Below, piece after piece: positions 37,981 through 47,201 of a stretch of 64,000 bases of DNA. The number at the start of each line of letters is the position of its first letter. The stretch's first letter is position 1. A program made the translations under genes and the position numbers. The notes beneath the pieces were generated by a model, which had not been told where the DNA came from, did no database searches, and saw nothing but the letters and a program-made list of their open reading frames with translations. The stretch comes from Medakamo hakoo (lineage: Eukaryota > Chlorophyta > Trebouxiophyceae > Coccomyxaceae): the NCBI GenBank assembly GCA_026636295.1, contig CP089459.1, positions 124,001 to 188,000 on the forward strand. Reading direction: 5' to 3'.

Positions 37981-40900
37981 GGGCTCGGGCTGTGCCCACT
38001 GGCGACGTGCTCAATGCGGGCCTGGTGCACCGTCTGCGTCATCAGGAAGCGGGCCTCCGTGTGCAGCAGGCGGGACTTGGCGCGCGCGTTGAGCAGGAAG
38101 GGGTAGGAGCAGAAGCTGAACGGGCCGTCGGCGCCCGGCTGGGCGGCGGGGGCGTCGTGCGACTGGCGCCACGCCACGTAGTGGTCCTCCACGTCCAGCT
38201 TGTCCGAGATGAGCTCGTTGTAAAACGCGTCGGGCGGCAGGGCCCGCCCCGCCGCGTTGGCTTCCTCCACCAGGGCCAGGACCTTGATCGCGTTCATGAC
38301 CGCGGCCGTCAGCTTCTTGGTCGCGCACAGCTCGGCGGTGAGGTAGGCCTGCAGGGGCGCCACCACGCGGTCGGCCAGCAGGTCGGCGGGGTAGTCGGCC
38401 CACCAGGACACCAGGCGGGCGCGGGCGGTGCGGGGCGCGCGCAGGATGGTCGCGCACAGGCGCGGGACGAGGACGCCGCCCGCCGCGCGGTCGGCCAGCA
38501 GCGGGCACTGCGCCGCGGCCAGCAGCAGCGCCGCGCGTTCAGGGCTGCCCAGGGCACGCGCGTGGCGGTGCAGGTCGTCCAGCAGGGCGTTGGCGGCCTT
38601 GTACAGGGCGCCGGACACGGACGCGGCGCACAGGGCGCCGATGGACGCAGACGCGGCCGGGGCGGACGCGGTGGGCGGACGCTCCCCGCCGCCGCCGCCG
38701 GCCGTCGCCGTCGGCCCGTACAGGCCCAACAGGCGGGCGTACGCGTCGTCCAGGGCCCGGCAGTCCAGGCCCCCCACGCCCGCGGGCGAGGACGCGGTGC
38801 GGGCCGTGCCCGTCGGCGCGGGCGGCGCGCCCGGCGGGCGCACAAACGCGGCCGCGAGCGCAGACGCGGACCCAAACACCAGCTCCACCGCGGTCAGGAT
38901 GGGCTTGAGGTGCAGCGCCGACGGCCAGGTCCGGGCCTCGCCATCGGGCGTGGCGGCGGGTGCGGCAGACGTGGCGGCCGCGTCCGCGGCGGCCGCGTCG
39001 ACGGCCGCGGCCAGGCGGGCGGCCAGGGAGGGAGGAGGGGCGGTCGCGGACGGTGTGCCGTCATCCCCCGGCCCCCGCACCAGGACGGCACTGCCGCGGG
39101 CCGTGGCGGCGACGGCCACGGCTTTGACGCCCGGACGCAGGGAGGGCAGCTTGACCAGCGCCGGCGGCGCCACCACCCGGCCCTCATCAGACGCGGACGC
39201 CGGCGCCAGGCCGGGCAGGCGGCCGCCGCCCGGCCGGCCGCACCCCCACACCCGCCCGTCGGCGGACAGGATGAGCGAGTGCTCCTCGCCCGCGGCGAGG
39301 GCCGCGACGGGTCCGTAGGCGCCGGGCACGCGGACGGGCGTGTACAGGCAGAGCGTGGAGGGCGGGGTGGCCCCCGGCGCGGACGGGCCGGCGGCGGACG
39401 CGGCGTCCGACGGCGGCACGCCCGCGCACCCACTCCCGGCGTCGCCCCAGCCCCACACCCCGCCGTCGGCCGTCGCCGCCAGCGTGTGGCGGGCGCCCGC
39501 CGCGACGGTGACGACGCCGGGGAGGGAGGCCACACGGCGCGGTAGGGGAACAGCCGACGGTGGCAGGCCGCCGGTCGCGGCGGCGGCCAGGGCGGCGGCC
39601 GCGTCCAGCGGCTGGGACGGCGACGTGGGCGTGTCGGGGTCGGGCAGCGCCGACGACGCGGAGGCCGACGCGGCGGCCGACGCTCCGCCGCCGCCGACCA
39701 GGCGGTCCAGCACGGCTTCGGGCACGGAGAACAGCCACTCCGTCGCGACTTCCACGCCCACGGACCCCGTCTCAGCCAGCGCCACGGCGGCCTGCGGTTC
39801 CGGGATGCCCATGGACACGAGCGCGGACAGGAAGCGCTGGTTGACGGGCCGGCGGGGGCGGGCGGCGGCGGCGGCGGCGGTGGAGGGGGCCGCCGGGCCC
39901 GCGCCCGCCGGCTGGAGCGACGTCGACTCTTCCGGGACGGGCAGCGCGCGGGTCGCCGTGCTGCTGGGCCGGCGGGCCGCCCCCGCCCCGTGGCCGCACT
40001 GGCCCCAGGCGTTGCAGCCCCACGTGAAGAGCGCGCCGGCGGCGGTCACCGCGGCCGAGTGCCGGCCGCCGGCCGCGAGCGCCACGACGGGCAGACCCCA
40101 CAGCCCGCCCACCACAGCGGGCGCCCGGCGGGGGGCGGCGTCGCCCAGGCCCAACTGGCCCGCATCGTTGGCGCCCCACGCGTACACCACCGACGTCGCG
40201 GTCAGGGCGAGCGTGTGGTCGGCCCCGCACACGACGTGCGTGACGTGCGCCTTTTGGAGCGGGCGCAGGGACCGGGGCTTGACGGGCCCGACTTCGGACC
40301 GGGCGCCCTGGCCCGCTTGGCCGCTGTCGTTCCGGCCCCACGTGATGACCTCCGTCTCGGTCAGGGCGACGGCGTGGTTGGCGCCGGCGGCCACGGCCGT
40401 CACGGGCCAGCCCTTCAAGACAGCGACGCGGGTGGGGGCGGCGGCCGCGGTCGGAGGGGCGGCCATTTCTCCGCCACTCCCCCCGCCAGGAACAACGCCC
40501 AGCTGCCCCCAGTCGTTGGCACCCCACGCGTACACGCCCCCGTCGGCGCCGATGCCCAGGGCGACGCGGCCGCCGAGGGCGAGCGCGGCCCAGCGCCCGC
40601 CCGCGGCCGCGCTGGTGAGAGGGGCGAGGGACGTCGGGTGGGTGGTGGACGAAGTAGAGGGCGGGGCCAAGCGGCCGGCGTTGGAGAAGCCTGATGGATG
40701 TGTGGATGGGCGGGCGTGGTGTGCGTGAGGGGCAGGGCGGGACGGAGACGGAGAGATGAAAGAGAGAGACGCGGGCCCGCCGCGCGGCCCGCCGCGCGGC
40801 GGCGGCGGGTCTGCCGGCCCTGGCCTAAAGGGCCGTCGAATCGGGCTGGCGACCGGGGGCACCCCTTCCGATTCCCCACCCCACCCCGCTGATCGACGTT

Positions 40901-41491
40901 CTCAGGCGTCTGAGCCAGCCGGCAGGGCGTGATGAAGGGTTATGAGCGCGCGCACGGCACGGCCCCCGCGCACGCGCACGCGCCCCCACTTTTGCGTCCT
41001 CCCAGAAAAGTCGAAAACCAACGCACCGGACACGAACGCGTTGTCATCCGCGGGCGAAGACCGCAGCAGGGTGGACGCTGCAACGTCAGTGACGGCCTGG
41101 GGTGGGAAGAGGGCGGGTGCGAAGCGTGCGTGAGTGTCGTGCGGGCGGGCGCGGATGCACGGCGGGCTTGTTTTCGCGACGGCCGGTCGCTTTGAGATTG
41201 CGCGCGACCCTCGGCAGCGCCGCCTCGGCGCTGCTGCCCCGTCCCGTCTTTACGCCCTATGCGTCCGACGGCCACGGAAAGCAGGGTGGGAGAGGGTGTG
41301 GCCTCGCCCGCGAGGGCCGCCCCCCCCCCCGGCCGGCGCCTGTTCCAGCACATCTGCGGGAGCCGGCCAATTTTAGCGGCGCCGCCGCCGCACAGAAAAG
41401 GAGAACGCACCATCCCGCCCGCCTTGCCCAGCCGGCCCTTGGCGATGCGGGGCGGCGGCGACGTGGCCGACGCCGGCGGGTCGTCGGCCAT
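36321..41491 (-). CDS. HECT E3 ubiquitin ligase with RCC1 propeller and UBA
   Basis: Exons (minus) 41491-41411, 41096-41027 and 40690-36321, 1506 residues. HECT ligases pass ubiquitin through a Cys thioester. The N-terminal half has four RCC1-type repeats, for example ADGGVYAWGANDWGQLG, TETEVITWGRNDSGQAGQ, TSVVYAWGANDAGQLGLG and GALFTWGCNAWGQCGHG. A UBA domain follows (NQRFLSALVSMGIPEPQAAV ... ALAETGSVGVEVATEWLF), and then two or three more RCC1 repeats (GGVWGWGDAGSGCAGV, GRVWGCGRPGGGRLPG). The C-terminal HECT domain runs from about residue 1150, with the active Cys in LPTAHTCFNTLLLPAYPTKE (C1474), and ends NSEGFGLE, a classic HECT terminus. The two short first exons were found because the frame upstream of the big exon lacks an ATG and an acceptor (ATCAG) sits at 40692. 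Confidence 0.9.
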
Positions 41492-41617
41492 GTGGTTGTG
41501 CGGTTGTGCGGTTGGTGGTGTGGCCTCTCTCAGGAAGGGGCGAGTAAAAGAAGTAAAAAGTAAGAGGCCGGCCTGCGCGCGCTCCCGTCTACAGCGTCTA
41601 CAGCCTTTTCGTGTTTT

Positions 41618-43252
41618 TCAAACGCCCTTTCGGCTCACTACCAGGCCGCCCGGCCCCCCTAGCACATTGGCCATATCGCCCTGCGCCGCATCCAACCAGG
41701 CAGCCGTGGGAAAGGGCGGCGGTGGGGGTGGCGCGTCGGCTGCCCTCTTCTTCCGACCGCCGGCGCCGGCGGCGGGGTGCTGCTGCTCGACGCCTCCGCC
41801 CACGCCGCCCGCGGTCACAGCCAGGCACCAGGCCGCCAGCCCGCCCGCCGTGGCTGAGCGCACAGCTTCCCCGGCCGCGGGACCTTCCGCGCACAGGGCG
41901 CGCTGGAGGAGGGGCGCGCCGCTCCCGCCGCCGCCGCCGCCGCCGCCTTTCTCGTCGCTCCAGTGGTCGCCCGCAAAGGCGAGGTGGCCCGCGCCGGGGA
42001 GGACGGCCATCCAGGTGGGGCCCCGCGACGCCGCGTAAAACCGGTCGTAGTTGGCGTCGGACGGCGCGCAGTCGGCGGCCCACCCGCCGCCGACGATCGC
42101 GACGGGCAGGGACGCCGCGGCGAGCGGGCCCGCGACCAGCGCGGCCGTCGCACTGGGGAAGCGCGGGCCCTGCGGCGCGTACGCCGTGTTGTTCACCGGG
42201 TCGATGAGGCCCAGGCCCGCGATGCGGGGCGGGACGGCGCCGCCGTCGGCCGCGTCCCGGGCCGCGGCGAGGACGGACAGCTTGCCGCCGCGCGAGTGGC
42301 CGACCAGGAATGTGGATGGGGCGGGGGCCGCCCCGTTTGCCCTGGTGGTGCGGGTGGCCGCGACGCGGGACAGCGCGGGCGACGACTCGACGAAATCTAA
42401 AATCTCTCTTAAAACGTCGGCCGCGACGACGTCGTCCGCAGGCGCTAGAGCCGACTCGCCGCCGCGGTCGTAGACGCACGCGGCAAAGCCCCAACCTGTG
42501 GAGGGGGGGGGGGGCAGTTTGTGTGTGTGTTGTGTGAGGGGGTGGGATGGAAAAAAAGGGAGCGCCTCCCCCGCCGTGGAGACACCCCACGCAAACGCAC
42601 TCGCCAGATGCGCCGCCAGGCTTGTGTACGCGCCCCGCCCAATCAAAAAGCCGCCGGTGATGACGACCAGGGGAAAGGGCGGCCCGGCCGGCAGGCGCGG
42701 GTGCGGGTGCGGGCGGGGCGCGGCGCGCGGCGGCGGCGCCCTTTGCCTCGCCGACGGCGGCGTCGCAGGGCGCAGCGCGCCCCGGCCCCGCCAGTCGTCT
42801 GGCCCGCCGGGCTGCGTGCTGGGGATCCACAGCTCCAGGGTGACGGCGCACTGCGGGCCCAGGCAGGCCCCCGCCTGGGCCAGGCCCGCGCACACGTGCT
42901 CCAGCGGCGGGAGGCGGCGCGGGGTGAAGGGGCCGGCGGAGGTGAAGGGTGGGAGGCCGTCCCGCACGGAGAGAGGAGGGGGCGTGGAGGCGGCCGGCGC
43001 CGTCGGCTCGGACGTGGACGCGGCGCCGGCGGAGCGGGCGGGCGTGAGGAGGGAGGCGGCCGCGGCGCCTGGGACGGCGGCGAGGAGAGCGCGGCGCGTG
43101 TGCGGCGCCTGCGCCCGGGGCGGCTCGCCGGGAGGTGGGGTGACGCCATCGCCGGTGTCTGGCCTTACTGGCAAGGCGCGTGGCCCACGCACGGCCGCGC
43201 CGCGGGGCGCTGGAGGCGGCGCCGCGCCCCGGGCGGACTGGGAAGCCCGCAT
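41618..43252 (-). CDS. CLH: Chlorophyllase-type alpha/beta hydrolase, plastid
   Basis: Exons (minus) 43252-42601 and 42495-41618, 509 residues. Chlorophyllases remove phytol from chlorophyll or pheophytin. The nucleophile motif is FLVGHSRGGKLSVLAA, with GHSRGG (S285), the version found in chlorophyllases. The probable acid is in GLGLIDPVNNTA and the His in LPGAGHLAFAGDHW. Earlier, FPLVVITGGFLIGRGAY and WGFAACVYDRGGES fit the fold. The N-terminus looks two-part: a basic transit peptide, then HTRRALLAAVPGAAAASLL ending ARSAGAA, a twin-arginine signal for the thylakoid lumen. A Gly/Pro-rich insert and long tail make it larger than plant enzymes. It is head to head with STAYGREEN, 357 bp away. 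Substrate not proven; related lipases share the fold. Confidence 0.78.
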   Translation of the reverse strand: MRASQSARGAAPPPAPRGAAVRGPRALPVRPDTGDGVTPPPGEPPRAQAPHTRRALLAAVPGAAAASLLTPARSAGAASTSEPTAPAASTPPPLSVRDGLPPFTSAGPFTPRRLPPLEHVCAGLAQAGACLGPQCAVTLELWIPSTQPGGPDDWRGRGALRPATPPSARQRAPPPRAAPRPHPHPRLPAGPPFPLVVITGGFLIGRGAYTSLAAHLASAFAWGVSTAGEALPFFPSHPLTQHTHKLPPPPSTGWGFAACVYDRGGESALAPADDVVAADVLREILDFVESSPALSRVAATRTTRANGAAPAPSTFLVGHSRGGKLSVLAAARDAADGGAVPPRIAGLGLIDPVNNTAYAPQGPRFPSATAALVAGPLAAASLPVAIVGGGWAADCAPSDANYDRFYAASRGPTWMAVLPGAGHLAFAGDHWSDEKGGGGGGGGSGAPLLQRALCAEGPAAGEAVRSATAGGLAAWCLAVTAGGVGGGVEQQHPAAGAGGRKKRAADAPPPPPPFPTAAWLDAAQGDMANVLGGPGGLVVSRKGV

Positions 43253-43609
43253 TCGGTTCGCCCCACACAGCTTATCCAAGCACGAGTGGGCTCTGGGTGG
43301 GGTCGGGCGCGCGCTCCTGGCCCCGGCTTTCACACCAAAAAAGAACCAGGAGAGGGCGGACACGCGCTCTCTCATCGCACGCGGACACGGCGAGGCGCTC
43401 GGCCCGCCCTCTGCCCGCGTGAGACGCCCACGCCTCCACCTGCTGCGGAGGCTGTGAGGGACAGGCCACTCGCGGTCGTGCTCGCTGTTTTTTCTCGCCC
43501 CATTTCCGTGCGGCGCAGCCACGTCGGTCGAGCGGGTCGAGCACGGCTTCATCCGTCCCGGCGCGCCGCCGTCTCCGTCCCGCCCGCCCCTGCCAGGACT
43601 CCGCGCGGC
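43253..43609. promoter_or_regulatory. Shared promoter, chlorophyllase-like / STAYGREEN
   Basis: 357 bp lie between the two start codons of two chlorophyll-breakdown candidates, with no other gene in it. A GGATAAG element (minus strand, 43268-43274, close to the hydrolase start) resembles the plant I-box. Everything else is GC-rich. Joint control is inferred from layout only. Confidence 0.5.
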
Positions 43610-44851
43610 ATGTCCGCCATGCCGTGCCCGTCCCTGGTGGGAAGGCGAGCCGACGCCGCCCCTGGGCGAGCGCCGGCACCAACCGCTTTGCTCGCGCCCC
43701 TGCCGCCGCCGGCGTGCCGCGCCGCGTCGGGGGCGTGCGCCACGCCCTCTGGTAGAGGAGCCGGCGCCCGCCGCCCACGCCGGCGGGCTGCGAGTCTGAA
43801 GGTTCGTGCTGAGGTGGAAGAGGAAGTGCCGTGGCGCCTGGCCAAGGCGCGCGGCCGGCCCCGCAGCGCCCCCCGACGATTGTCGCCCCCACGCTCCCCC
43901 CGCCTCACCCTCTCCCCCCTCCCCTCCCCCCACCTCCCTCACCCCCCACAGCTCGCCGCCGGCCTCTTCGACCCGCCCGTCTTCCGCCCGGACAAGCTGA
44001 CCGTGACCCACCTGCCCGGCTCCTCGCCGGCCGGCCCGCACCCGCCGGACGGGCCGCGGCGGTACACGTTGACGCACAACGACCTGACCGGCGCGCTGGC
44101 CCTCGCGGTCGGCCCGCACTACAACCCGGCCCAGCTGGCCGGCTGGTACGTGCGCATGGTCCGGGACGAGGTCCTGGCGGAATGGTGGTTCCACGGTGAG
44201 GAGGGCGAGGAGAGGACCGGTGGCGGCGGCGGCGGAGGCCCGCCCCCGCCGGCGGGTGCGTCGTCCACCCTGACGCCGGGCCCGGCCGCCGCGGCCGCGG
44301 CCGCCGCGGCCGCCGCCCGGGCCGGCGCGGCGGGCGAGACGCACTCCCTGCACGTCTACTGCCACGTGTCCGGCCAGGCCACCTGGCTGGCCTCGCCCGG
44401 CCTGCGAGCCTTCATCTTCCGGCGGGAGATGCCGCTCGTGTTAGACGCCATTGCGGCGGCCGACGCGGCGCTGCTGGCGGCGTCGCCCGCCCTGGCGACC
44501 GCCCGCGTGTTTGTCCACCTCGCCGCCTCCCAACCCAACCTGGCGACGACGCTGGACTATGGTCGCTTGCACGAGCGCGCGGGCGCGTCCCCTGCCTGGC
44601 CCGCGTGGGAGCCGTGGGCGGGGCTGTTGGGCGCCGCTCGCGTCGTCGTCGTGGGTGGCCAGGCGGAGGAGGGCGGGGAGGGTGAGCGCCCATCGACTGC
44701 TCCGGCCGTGGAGGAAGCGGCCGCCGCCGCCGCCGAAGCGTCGACCGACCCGCCTCCTACCCTGAGCCCGGGCGCGGCCGCCCCGGCCCCACCGCCCGCC
44801 CGGTCCGCGGTCGTCGCGGCGGCTGCGCGCGGTGGCGGCCAGCGCGAGTGA
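43610..44851 (+). CDS. SGR: STAYGREEN Mg-dechelatase (chlorophyll breakdown)
   Basis: Exons 43610-43825 and 43952-44851, 371 residues. SGR removes magnesium from chlorophyll a to give pheophytin a in the plastid. The conserved core is all present: FDPPVFRPDKLTVTHLPG, RYTLTHNDLTGALALAVG (with the His and Asp of the LTHxD motif), GWYVRMVRDEVLAEWWFHG, HSLHVYCHVSGQATWLA and RAFIFRREMPLVLDAI. A 65-residue Ser/Arg/Ala transit peptide ends at KVRAEVEEE. Between EWWFHG and SLHVYCHVSG there is a 50-residue Gly/Ala-rich insert not found in plant SGR, and the C-terminus is an Ala/Pro tail instead of the plant Cys-rich motif. Two donors fit phase 0 (43814 or 43826); GTGCCG at 43826 was chosen. Confidence 0.93.
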   Translation: MSAMPCPSLVGRRADAAPGRAPAPTALLAPLPPPACRAASGACATPSGRGAGARRPRRRAASLKVRAEVEEEVPWRLAKARGRPRSAPRRLSPPRSPRLTLSPLPSPHLPHPPQLAAGLFDPPVFRPDKLTVTHLPGSSPAGPHPPDGPRRYTLTHNDLTGALALAVGPHYNPAQLAGWYVRMVRDEVLAEWWFHGEEGEERTGGGGGGGPPPPAGASSTLTPGPAAAAAAAAAAARAGAAGETHSLHVYCHVSGQATWLASPGLRAFIFRREMPLVLDAIAAADAALLAASPALATARVFVHLAASQPNLATTLDYGRLHERAGASPAWPAWEPWAGLLGAARVVVVGGQAEEGGEGERPSTAPAVEEAAAAAAEASTDPPPTLSPGAAAPAPPPARSAVVAAAARGGGQRE

Positions 44852-45055
44852 TTTTTCTAGTTCTCCTTTTTTTCCGGTTTCATTCGTGCGTGGAAGAACG
44901 CACGCGAATTCCGCAGCAGCAGCATCCAGTGAGGGAGGCGGGGGGTGTGAATGAATTCGTTGTGATTTTTTGGTTGCAGTCCCCCACACTCTCCGTCCTC
45001 CCAAAAAAAAGAAAAACGCACTGCGCTTGCGCGCTCGCGCGGCTGATACGCGCGG

Positions 45056-46930
45056 CTACAGACGACGCGCCGCCCGGGCCGCCTCCTCCGCGGCGCACGC
45101 GGCGTTGACTTTGCGGATGTACCCACCAATGTCAAACTTGCGCTTGCAGCCGGCGTAGTTCATGTAGCGGACCTTGCCAAAGACGGGCCGCTCCGCCCAC
45201 CCCATGTCGTGCACGCCGCAGATGGCCCACGCACAGCCCACGTACCCGTTGGGGTCCCGCCCGTCCAGCTCGTACTTGTCGTTGAGGTAGATGGCGGTGG
45301 CCAGGGCGTACGCGGGCCCGTTGCGCTCCGGCCCGGCGTCCCCCGGCGTCCACTCCAGAATCTTTTTGGCCCAGTACATGCGCATGAACCCATGCATCTT
45401 GCCGAGGGCCACCAGCTCGCGCTGGGCCGCGTTCCACAGGTCGTCGTGCGTGGCCGCCGCTTCCAGCTGCTCACGGCTGTACGTGTGTTCGCGGCGGTCG
45501 GAGGCGTGCAGTTCCAGCGACTCCCGCGCCCAGGCGGCCGCGCCGTCCAGGGTGTCGTAGTGCGGTTCGTACCAGCAGAAATTGTCGGACAGTTCCCGCC
45601 GGACGACGGCCTCTTCGATGAAGGAGTCGGCGGCTTCCCGGTTCCAGGCGTGGATGGCGGCGATGGACAGGGCGGCGCGTTGTGGGGCCAGCTGGCCAAA
45701 GTGGAGGTAGGGCGACAGGCCGGACAGGCCGTCTGTGTGGTTTTGGGGGAGGTGGGGAGGAAAGACAAGTGGAGGTGGTGGGGAGGGAGGGGGTGCAGTG
45801 GGTGGCGGCGCCCCCTTTTCTACCCGGCCCGCCCCCCCCCCCCCCCTCCCCCTCCCCCTCCCACAAACAACCTCACCTGTCGTCGGGTCGTTGCGCTTCA
45901 GGTACGCACGCAGCCGGTCCCGGGTGGCGAACGCGGCCAGGGCCGCCTGGGCGGACGCCTCCCCGGGCGCGCACCACGTCACTTCCGGCACGTCCGCCCC
46001 CGCGGCCGTGGCTTCGGCGATGACGCCCGCCCAGTCGATGGGCGGCGGCGGGTGGGCCGCGCCGCCTTCCACGGACTCCCAGGCGGGCAGGGCGCCGGGC
46101 AGCGGCGGGAACTCCGTGAAAAAGTCGGGCAGCGCCCGGTGCAGGCGCGGGCGGAGCGTGCGCGCCCCCACCTCTTTCTTGTCCGTGGCGGGGCCCCACA
46201 CGGGGACGACGTTGTGGGCGTCGACTTCGGCGAGGGGCACGCCGCCGCCGGGCAGGGCGGCCAGGCCCGCTGCGACCGCCGCCCGCCAGGCGCGGGACAG
46301 GCGGAGCGGGGAGACGTCGGCGACGACAAGGCCGGCGCGCGTGGAGGCGGCGAGGGCGGGGACCGTCTCGCCCGGGTCGCCGCGCAGCAGGAAAAAAGGG
46401 ATGCCGCGGGCGTTGAGCGTGCCCGCCACCTCTTGCAGCCCGCGCAGCATGAAGCCAAACTGGCGGGCGCCCGCGCCGAGAAAGGCGGGCACCAGGTTGA
46501 AGGCGACGGCGACGGGGGAGCCGGCCGCGGCGGCCTGTTGATGGGAGAGGGGGGTGAGGTGGATGGGACGGATGGAAGGATGGATGGACGGGGAATGAAA
46601 ACAAAGGAGGCTCCACCTCACCCGTTGGGCCGCGTACAGGAGCGCCCAGTTGTCTGCGACCCGCTGGTCGCGCGACATCCAGTACAGGACGGGCCGGCCG
46701 GCGGGCGGCGTGGACGCCGGGTCGAAGGTCGGGAGCGTGCCGGGGGCCGGGCGCACGCGCGCAAGGTTGACGGTCGCCTCTACAGGCTTGCGCGAGGCGG
46801 GGGGTTGGGGTGGAGGGGTCCCGCTGCCACCACCAGCAGCACCGGCGCCACCGCCCTTTTCCGGCTTGACGCGGGCGGCGCGGCCGGCCGCGGGCGAGGA
46901 GGCCTTGCGCTTTTCGCCGCCGGCAGTCAT
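45056..46930 (-). CDS. PHR2: Class II CPD photolyase
   Basis: Exons (minus) 46930-46622, 46534-45877 and 45732-45056, 547 residues. It repairs UV-made cyclobutane pyrimidine dimers with light and FAD. The photolyase-domain start is LYWMSRDQRVADNWALLYAA, typical of class II. LSGLSPYLHFGQLAPQRAA and then ELSDNFCWYEPHYDTLDGA carry FAD and dimer contacts. GKMHGFMRMYWAKKILEW and LNDKYELDGRDPNGYVGCAW are the class II C-terminal signatures, and KVRYMNYAGCKRKFDI follows near the C-terminus. The N-terminal 60 residues are basic (EKRKASS, RAARVKPEKG) and may be nuclear-targeting. Exon 3 begins with the D of NDPTTDGLSG across the junction, as expected. The second intron contains a long C run. It diverges from COQ9, 271 bp away. 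Confidence 0.96.
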   Translation of the reverse strand: MTAGGEKRKASSPAAGRAARVKPEKGGGAGAAGGGSGTPPPQPPASRKPVEATVNLARVRPAPGTLPTFDPASTPPAGRPVLYWMSRDQRVADNWALLYAAQRVRWSLLCFHSPSIHPSIRPIHLTPLSHQQAAAAGSPVAVAFNLVPAFLGAGARQFGFMLRGLQEVAGTLNARGIPFFLLRGDPGETVPALAASTRAGLVVADVSPLRLSRAWRAAVAAGLAALPGGGVPLAEVDAHNVVPVWGPATDKKEVGARTLRPRLHRALPDFFTEFPPLPGALPAWESVEGGAAHPPPPIDWAGVIAEATAAGADVPEVTWCAPGEASAQAALAAFATRDRLRAYLKRNDPTTGEVVCGRGRGRGGGGAGRVEKGAPPPTAPPPSPPPPLVFPPHLPQNHTDGLSGLSPYLHFGQLAPQRAALSIAAIHAWNREAADSFIEEAVVRRELSDNFCWYEPHYDTLDGAAAWARESLELHASDRREHTYSREQLEAAATHDDLWNAAQRELVALGKMHGFMRMYWAKKILEWTPGDAGPERNGPAYALATAIYLNDKYELDGRDPNGYVGCAWAICGVHDMGWAERPVFGKVRYMNYAGCKRKFDIGGYIRKVNAACAAEEAARAARRL

Positions 46931-47201
46931 TGCGCAGACGGCAGACGACGAAAAGCAGGGCACGGACGCGCGGGGGCGCGGGCCAAGGAATAATGTGGCG
47001 GTGGGGCGGGTGACTCCGGCCGCCACGCGCACGGCCAGGGTGGCCAGGGTTGGAAAGGGGGGTGTGAGAGGGACGGGGCGGCGCGCCCTTTTTTTTTGGA
47101 AGAGCGCGAAAAACAAGCCACGTGTGGCAGCAGAGAGTCGTGCAGAGAGGAAACAAAAAACAAAAAAAAACACGGGGGCCATCTCTCACTCCCTCCACGG
47201 G
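46931..47201. promoter_or_regulatory. Divergent promoter, photolyase / COQ9
   Basis: 271 bp between start codons. It has a small AT-rich patch (AATAATG, about 46988) and several A/T runs near the COQ9 side. Confidence 0.45.
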
